A DNA stretch of 10,045 nt, taken from positions 58,792-68,836 of the forward strand of contig MU631483.1 of assembly GCA_026770615.1 (NCBI GenBank), given 5' to 3'. The notes below the pieces were generated by a model. The model was not told the DNA's origin and did not search any database. It saw nothing but the letters and a program-made list of their open reading frames with translations. Below, one piece after another: positions 6,658 to 10,045 of the stretch (the first letter of the stretch is position 1; every line of letters starts with the position of its first letter). A program made the translations under genes and the position numbers. This stretch comes from Pavlovales sp. CCMP2436. Lineage: Eukaryota; Haptophyta; Pavlovophyceae; Pavlovales.

Positions 6658-7266
6658 GAGTACCCACAAAAGGACGGAGGGGGGGTTACAAAATGACGCG
6701 CGTATACGACTAAGAGCTATCTATCATTTCGTCCGACAAATCCAAAATATAATTTACGTTACTCTGGAGTTTTAGGTTCCACTTCAACGGGCACTTTCAA
6801 ATTTATCTGAACTTTTGTTTTTTAACGAACTTATAAGTGAGTTAATTTAGTTCATATATTCGAGCATGTAATATAATGGTGTAGCGCCTAGGAGCCTGCG
6901 TCGGAGCGCTAAGGTCAGCCTGACTTGAACTTGAAACGTACCCCAGCCCGAACGCCCCTACATTAATATAATGATAAGCTTGACTCCTCAGTTTTATTAA
7001 AGATATTGTTCGTTATATTATTAAAGAAATTGATACAAGCGGATCACTCGCGGGTCATGGCCAGGGGCTAGTCACGGGTCCGGGTCCGACATGCGCGCTG
7101 CGATAGATTGCAGGTAGTATCCGAGATAGATAAGTTGTGCCACCGGCTGGGCGCCAGACGGACAGTTCAGGCGGACAGTCCGGACGGATAGGAAGCACGC
7201 TCAAAGTGCAGTGGCACTGGCGGAGAGGAGCGCCGATGAAACGGAAGCCGCCGACAGCGGGTATGC
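6658..7266. other. AT-rich intergenic spacer
   Basis: About 600 nt without a credible gene. It includes a possible hairpin TAGCGC...GCGCTA (about 6883-6912), GTCAGCCTGAC just after it, and TATTAAAGATATTG (6995-7008) repeated as TATTAAAGAAATTG (7019-7032). I tested the structured patch near 6880-6945 for a tRNA on both strands and found no matching acceptor and T-arm. The last 200 nt are GC-rich 3' flank of the acidic-protein gene. Confidence 0.5.
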
Positions 7267-8463
7267 TCACACGAGTCTCCAGTCAGCGACCTTCGAGCGC
7301 TCGACCTGCAGCGGGAGCAGATCGGTCCTCGGGGCGGTCTTCGAGTTGGTCGAGCGCCGGCGCCACGCAGCCGCGAGCAGGAGGATATCGGTGACGACCA
7401 TCGCCGGGAGCAGCAGGGCCTGGATCACCGCCACGAGCGGGCACTGGTACGGCGGCGGAGGCGGAGCGGGCACCCAGACAACAGCAGCCTTCTCGGCCGT
7501 CGAATCCTCGATCGGCATCACCCAGTCCACAAAAAATAGCATGTAGGGCACCACTACCTTCTGGCGGACGGCTTGCGCCAGCCTCTGTGAGACCGGGAGC
7601 CAGGTGACGAGCTTGGGGTTGATGCTTTTGAAGTCGTAGTCCCCGTCGTTCCTCTCGTCCTCGTCGTCAACGTCGGCACCGATTGAGCCGACCTGCTCGT
7701 CGAGAAGGTGGTGCTTAAGCTGATCGTAGTCGTTGATGTCGTAGTCCCAGTCATCCCTCTCGTCCTCCTCCTCCTCGTCAAAGTAGCGCTCGGCCTCACC
7801 GTTGCCACGCGGCGCGAGGAGCTGGTCCAGCATGAGCTGCTCCTCCTCCTCTTCGTTGAAGTAATCCTTGACCTCACCAATGTCGCGCGGCAACTCGAGC
7901 TCAAACTCAGTGTGGCAATCAGGGCTCGACGCGCCGATCCAGGTGAGCTTGCTATAGTGCTCGTGCACGCCCACGGGGGAGCCATCCGTCCTGGCGACGA
8001 CGAGGTTGATAGTAGTGGAGCGAAAGTCCTTGTAGCCATCGGAAAGATCGCCGTCCTCGACATGTCTACGACACGGTGGTCGAAGCTGTCGAGGCCAGCG
8101 AGCGTCCAGGCGTCGTCGTTGCATGCGGGCATTGGGTCACGCGAGTGCATCATGACCGTCTCCGACAGCATCACTGGGAGACGAAGAGGGGGAAAGGGGG
8201 TGGTGAAGGTAGGGCGTGTGAGCGAGGTGCGCGGCGCGGAGGCAGACGCGAGGGCTGAGCGGGGCGCAGGGTGTGTCGCTGTGGCGATTCGCACAATCAA
8301 TTCCGCCTGAGATGTCCGTGGACGCGAGCTGCAGCCGCGTGCAGATCTGCGTCGAGTCGTCGTGAAAGTAGGTCGACTGGGCCTCAAACTTGAAGTTCAC
8401 GATGAAGGGGAATGCGAAGACCGCGCGGGCCGCTGCCGCCGCCGCCGCGAGCTGCGGTGTCAT
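7267..8463 (-). CDS. Acidic repeat protein with hydrophobic N-terminus and two C-terminal membrane segments (two exons, one unexplained frame change)
   Basis: Unrecognised family. Exon 1 (8463-8295) begins MTPQLAAAAAAARAVFAFPF, a signal- or anchor-like stretch. It is followed by FKFEAQSTYFHDDSTQICTR. A donor (GATT|gtgcga) and an excellent acceptor (CCCCCTTTCCCCCTCTTCGT then CTCCCAG, ending at 8174) bound a 121-nt intron, and the phases agree. Exon 2 reads LMLSETVMMHSRDPMPACND then DDAWTLAGLDSFDHRVVDM. Between about 8100 and 8030 the sensible reading moves to another frame (EDGDLSDGYKDFRSTTINLV...), which stays open to the TGA at 7267. That implies an indel, sequencing error or missed splice. 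The second frame also has its own ATG at 8124. The middle is very acidic, with GEVKDYFNEEEEE / GEAERYFDEEEED and DERDDWDYDIND / DERNDGDYDF repeats. Near the end come VVVPYMLFFVDWVMPIE and CPLVAVIQALLLPAMVVTDI with LLLAAAW, then a basic tail. Possible acidic luminal or cytosolic ion-binding region; this is inference. Confidence 0.6.
7635..7880 (-). repeat. Acid-rich coding repeats in the acidic protein
   Basis: Two overlapping duplications are visible. One is a 26-residue spacing between GEVKDYFNEEEEE and GEAERYFDEEEED. The other is a 35-residue spacing between DERDDWDYDIND and DERNDGDYDF. The DNA copies are also alike (CTCCTC runs followed by TCACC on the plus strand), so the acidic block grew by internal duplication in frame. 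Confidence 0.7.
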
Positions 8464-8487
8464 CAAAAAGCCAGCTGCGGTGTCGTC
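8450..8487. repeat. 15-nt direct repeat across the start codon of the acidic-protein gene
   Basis: AGCTGCGGTGTCATC (8450-8464) and AGCTGCGGTGTCGTC (8473-8487) repeat with a 23-nt period. On the minus strand one copy carries the ATG start (ATGACACCGCAGCT); the upstream copy has ACG at the same place. The period is not a multiple of three. Confidence 0.8.
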
Positions 8488-8564
8488 AGCAAACTCTTGT
8501 GTAGGTGATGAACTGTCGACATCGACAGCCGCAATGACAGCCGAAACTTCGTGTTTGTGGTCTG
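8488..8564 (-). promoter_or_regulatory. Upstream region of the acidic-protein gene with a 16-nt palindrome
   Basis: CTGTCGA-CA-TCGACAG (8513-8528) is a near-complete palindrome about 50 nt upstream of the minus-strand ATG. It could be a dimeric factor site. No TATA box is seen on the minus strand here. Role inferred from position. Confidence 0.25.
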
Positions 8565-8819
8565 GTGTCGGATAATGGCCTAGGCCTCGGAACTCACCTC
8601 TCGTCCGCGAGGGATTCTGAGGGCTCTGGCAGATATCGGGATGATATAATATAAATTATATATATATATATAAAGACCCTTCACGGTCACTTCAAACTAT
8701 CTGAGATGTCGGATCGGTCAGAGTACCAATGTCGGTATCTGCCTTCCCTTGGATTGCTGTCGGGTTTCAAAGCGGGAAAGCCACTGGGGCTGCCCGCTCC
8801 TACTTCCTGCTGCGAATCC
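8565..8819 (+). repeat. TATA-containing direct repeat, copy A
   Basis: Begins GTGTCG, then GGCCTAGGCCTCGGAACTCA and the shared AGATATCGGGATGATAT. A TA-repeat/TATA segment follows, then CACGGTCACTT and a block of about 115 nt from GATGTCGGATCGGTCAGAG to TGCTGCGAATCC that is almost identical in copy B (9130-9506). The match stops sharply after GAATCC at 8819. No target-site duplication or terminal inverted repeat is evident. Confidence 0.9.
8657..8675 (+). promoter_or_regulatory. TATA-like element of copy A
   Basis: A (TA)n tract ending TATAAAG lies 31 nt upstream of the ATG at 8706. The equivalent element is kept in copy B despite large length differences around it. This supports a core promoter, although TA microsatellites can arise by slippage. 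Confidence 0.45.
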
Positions 8820-8930
8820 TGGGCGGGCGGGTGGGGGCGAAATGTTGCGAGAGATCGAGCGATCGACGGGCCAGTGCCACCGAGAGGGGGGGGGGCGGCC
8901 TTGGAAGATCTGCTGGTCTCTGTTAATTAA
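8706..8930 (+). CDS. Possible small protein of repeat unit A (74 aa, hypothetical)
   Basis: ATG 8706 follows a TATA-like element. The frame starts MSDRSEYQCRYLPSLGLLSG and stays open for 74 codons. The first 38 residues are shared with the copy-B ORF except Leu12 to Pro; after residue 38 the two diverge completely, and here the tail is Gly/Arg-rich over a poly-G tract. An AATAAA at 9119-9124 could end a transcript. The same block is also open in two frames on the minus strand, so conservation may reflect recent duplication or a non-coding RNA rather than this protein. Confidence 0.25.
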   Translation: MSDRSEYQCRYLPSLGLLSGFKAGKPLGLPAPTSCCESWAGGWGRNVARDRAIDGPVPPRGGGAALEDLLVSVN

Positions 8931-9129
8931 TAGATTATTAACATTTTAAGCCCAACAGGATTCCGAGCCTTCGAGCGTTTTGGCGGTTAGCTCCGGTTGG
9001 CGGTTCTCGCCCGCTGCGCTTGCGCAATTTTCATCTTGCGAACTCACGTTGGCGCCCCAAACCTTTGCGACCCCCTCGGCCCTTGGCCGCCTTGCGACAC
9101 ATTATCGTATTTCTGCGCAATAAATGCAC
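8931..9129. other. Spacer between repeat units with an AATAAA signal
   Basis: No ORF of note. TGGCGGTT occurs twice around 8980-9005. A canonical polyadenylation hexamer AATAAA is at 9119-9124 on the plus strand, just before copy B starts, consistent with the end of a transcript from copy A. Confidence 0.4.
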
Positions 9130-9243
9130 GTGTCGCCTAACGGCCTGGGCCTCGGAACTCACCTCTCGTCCGTGAGGGATTCCAAGGGCTCTGACAGATA
9201 TCGGGATGATATGCTCAGACCAGCACAACATTCAGAACAGTCA

Positions 9244-9318
9244 GACGCCAGCTTGAATCCCTATCATAAATAATATAAAGTCAGTCGAAGACGCCAGCTT
9301 GAATCCCTATCATAAATA
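9244..9318 (+). repeat. Perfect 29-nt direct repeat upstream of the copy-B TATA element
   Basis: GACGCCAGCTTGAATCCCTA plus TCATAAATA occurs exactly at 9244-9272 and 9290-9318 (46-nt period), each time followed by ATAAAG-type sequence. It is absent from copy A. It may be a duplicated regulatory element. Confidence 0.9.
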
Positions 9319-9323
9319 TAAAG

Positions 9324-9338
9324 TATATATATATAAAG
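9324..9338 (+). promoter_or_regulatory. TATA-like element of copy B
   Basis: TATATATATATAAAG lies 55 nt upstream of the ATG at 9393. It corresponds to the copy-A element at 8657-8675. TATAAAG-like sequences also follow each 29-nt repeat upstream. Confidence 0.45.
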
Positions 9339-9392
9339 ACATATTCCGCGAGTTAAGTATTCATACGTCACGGTCACTTTAAACTATCTAGG

Positions 9393-9674
9393 ATGTCGGA
9401 TCGGTCAGAGTACCAATGTCGGTATCCGCCTTCCCTTGGACTGCTGTCGGGTTTCAAAGCGGGAAAGCCACTGGGGCTGCCCGCTCCTACTTCCTGCTGC
9501 GAATCCCATCCCAGAAAGCGAGTGTGTGTGTGCGTGTGTGGTGATTTCGGTTCGGGCGGTATAGGTATGTATGTAAGGGCGTGTGTGTTGTGCGCGTGTC
9601 GGTACGGCAGTAAGTATGCCCCAAAAAAGTCCGAAATACGGGGCTGTCGTTACTTGATAGGCATATGCGCATAG
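9393..9674 (+). CDS. Possible small protein of repeat unit B (93 aa, hypothetical)
   Basis: Starts MSDRSEYQCRYPPSLGLLSG, almost identical to unit A for 38 residues, then diverges into a Cys/Val-rich tail translated from a GT microsatellite (VCVCVCG) and ends at TAG 9672-9674. The microsatellite-derived tail argues against a functional full-length protein. The shared N-terminal part may be an exon, a leader or part of a non-coding RNA. Confidence 0.2.
   Translation: MSDRSEYQCRYPPSLGLLSGFKAGKPLGLPAPTSCCESHPRKRVCVCVCGDFGSGGIGMYVRACVLCACRYGSKYAPKKSEIRGCRYLIGICA
9522..9600 (+). repeat. GT-rich microsatellite tract
   Basis: GTGTGTGTGTGCGTGTGTG at 9522-9540 with further GTGTG runs to 9600. Simple sequence, starting 16 nt after the end of copy B. 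Confidence 0.8.
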
Positions 9675-9807
9675 CGCAGGCATGGCACGAGGCGCCACCA
9701 GCACTCGGTGCGGGGGCATCGCTCGGCGGCGCGTAGCCGGCGGGCAGGGCACGAGGAACCACACTAAACCCCACGCTGGGGCTGGGGCGTTGCTTAGTGG
9801 CGCATAG

Positions 9808-9837
9808 CGCGTCCTGTCGCATCGCGTCCTGTCGCAT
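9808..9837. repeat. Perfect 15-nt tandem duplication
   Basis: CGCGTCCTGTCGCAT occurs at 9808-9822 and again at 9823-9837 without mismatch, directly before the minisatellite array. Confidence 0.95.
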
Positions 9838-9838
9838 A

Positions 9839-10045
9839 CGCCCAGCTCCCTAGGCGGGGCGGGCATACACCGCCCGTCTGCCTCGTGGCTCCTGGCGCAT
9901 CGCTGGGCCGGGCGGGAGCAGGCACGCCCAGCTCCCTAGGCGTGGCAGGCATGCACCGCCCGTCGGCCTCGTGGCTCCTGGAGCATCGCTGCCGGGCCGG
10001 GCGCGAGCAGGCACGCCCAGCTCCCTAGGCGGGGCGGGCATACAC
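9839..10045. repeat. GC-rich minisatellite, 86-89 nt unit, continuing past the window
   Basis: CCCAGCTCCCTAGGC starts at 9841, 9927 and 10016, giving periods of 86 and 89 nt. Units share GGCGGGCATACACCGCCCGT, CTCGTGGCTCCTGG and GGGCCGGGCG...GAGCAGGCACG with small differences. The 9676-9807 segment has shorter related pieces (GGCATCGCT, GCACGAGG), suggesting older decayed units. No gene is supported here, although minus-strand frames stay open because of base composition. Confidence 0.92.

Larger units (their letters stand above)
9130..9506 (+). repeat. TATA-containing direct repeat, copy B
   Basis: Same order of parts as copy A but about 122 nt longer. The extra sequence lies on both sides of the TATA element: roughly 9213-9323, including two 29-nt repeats, and about 24 nt at 9339-9368. 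The block 9391-9506 differs from copy A at only a few positions. Homology ends after GAATCC at 9506, at the same point as in copy A. Confidence 0.9.

Noticed and set aside
6880..6945. Possible tRNA or small structured RNA
   Set aside because: A short hairpin and a GTTCAAGTC-like T-loop on the minus strand exist, but the acceptor stem and anticodon arm cannot be built.
7708..8310. 200-codon plus-strand open frame
   Set aside because: Antisense to the acid-rich repeats and the intron of the acidic-protein gene; its Val/Leu-rich sequence is the complement of GAC/GAG-rich codons.
8565..9506. LTR retrotransposon with copies A and B as LTRs
   Set aside because: Only about 310 nt lie between the copies, with no primer-binding site, polypurine tract, gag/pol sequence or target-site duplication.
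9839..10045. CRISPR array
   Set aside because: The whole 86-89 nt unit repeats, with no short repeats separating unique spacers, and the context is eukaryotic.

Overview
The window looks like nuclear DNA of a GC-rich microbial eukaryote, probably an alga or other protist. The sequence shows a myosin motor gene with a GT-AG intron, a type II membrane glycosyltransferase with six N-glycosylation sequons, a multi-pass membrane protein ending in a dilysine ER-retrieval signal, and coding islands separated by AT-rich spacers and microsatellites. I see no bacterial operons, rRNA, tRNA or CRISPR. The exact lineage cannot be told from the sequence. A haptophyte-like or similar GC-rich alga is a guess.

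Layout. 1-1179 (minus) is the start of a divergent myosin heavy chain, in two exons split by a 361-nt intron exactly behind the P-loop lysine; the gene runs off the left edge. 1180-1535 is a short divergent intergenic region shared with the next gene. 1536-2747 (plus) is a single-exon 403-aa GT-A-type glycosyltransferase. 2748-3213 separates this gene from a convergent neighbour and holds a hairpin plus T-run. 3214-4363 (minus) is a two-exon, 317-aa multi-pass membrane protein with a faint NnrU/MddA-like (ICMT-fold) pattern and a C-terminal KKIR.

4527-6060 is dominated by repeats: a large imperfect inverted duplication of an unidentified, apparently gene-derived sequence, small hairpins, a 38-nt tandem duplication and a 125-nt imperfect palindrome. 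6281-6657 (plus) holds hydrophobic segments in several frames, probably a decayed or intron-broken membrane-protein gene. 6658-7266 is AT-rich spacer. 7267-8463 (minus) is a probable two-exon gene for a protein with a hydrophobic N-terminus, an extremely acidic repeat region and two C-terminal hydrophobic segments; one frame change is unexplained. 8565-9506 carries two copies of a TATA-containing unit that share a strongly conserved block of about 115 nt. 9676-10045 is a GC-rich minisatellite that leaves the window.

The genes do not form an obvious pathway. Two of them plausibly act in the secretory system (glycosyltransferase, KKIR protein), the acidic protein may also be membrane-bound or luminal, and myosin is an actin motor. 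The most interesting items are the paired TATA units, the inverted gene-derived duplication, the degenerate methyltransferase-like ER protein and the acidic repeat protein. All intron calls rest on reading splice signals and frames by eye.
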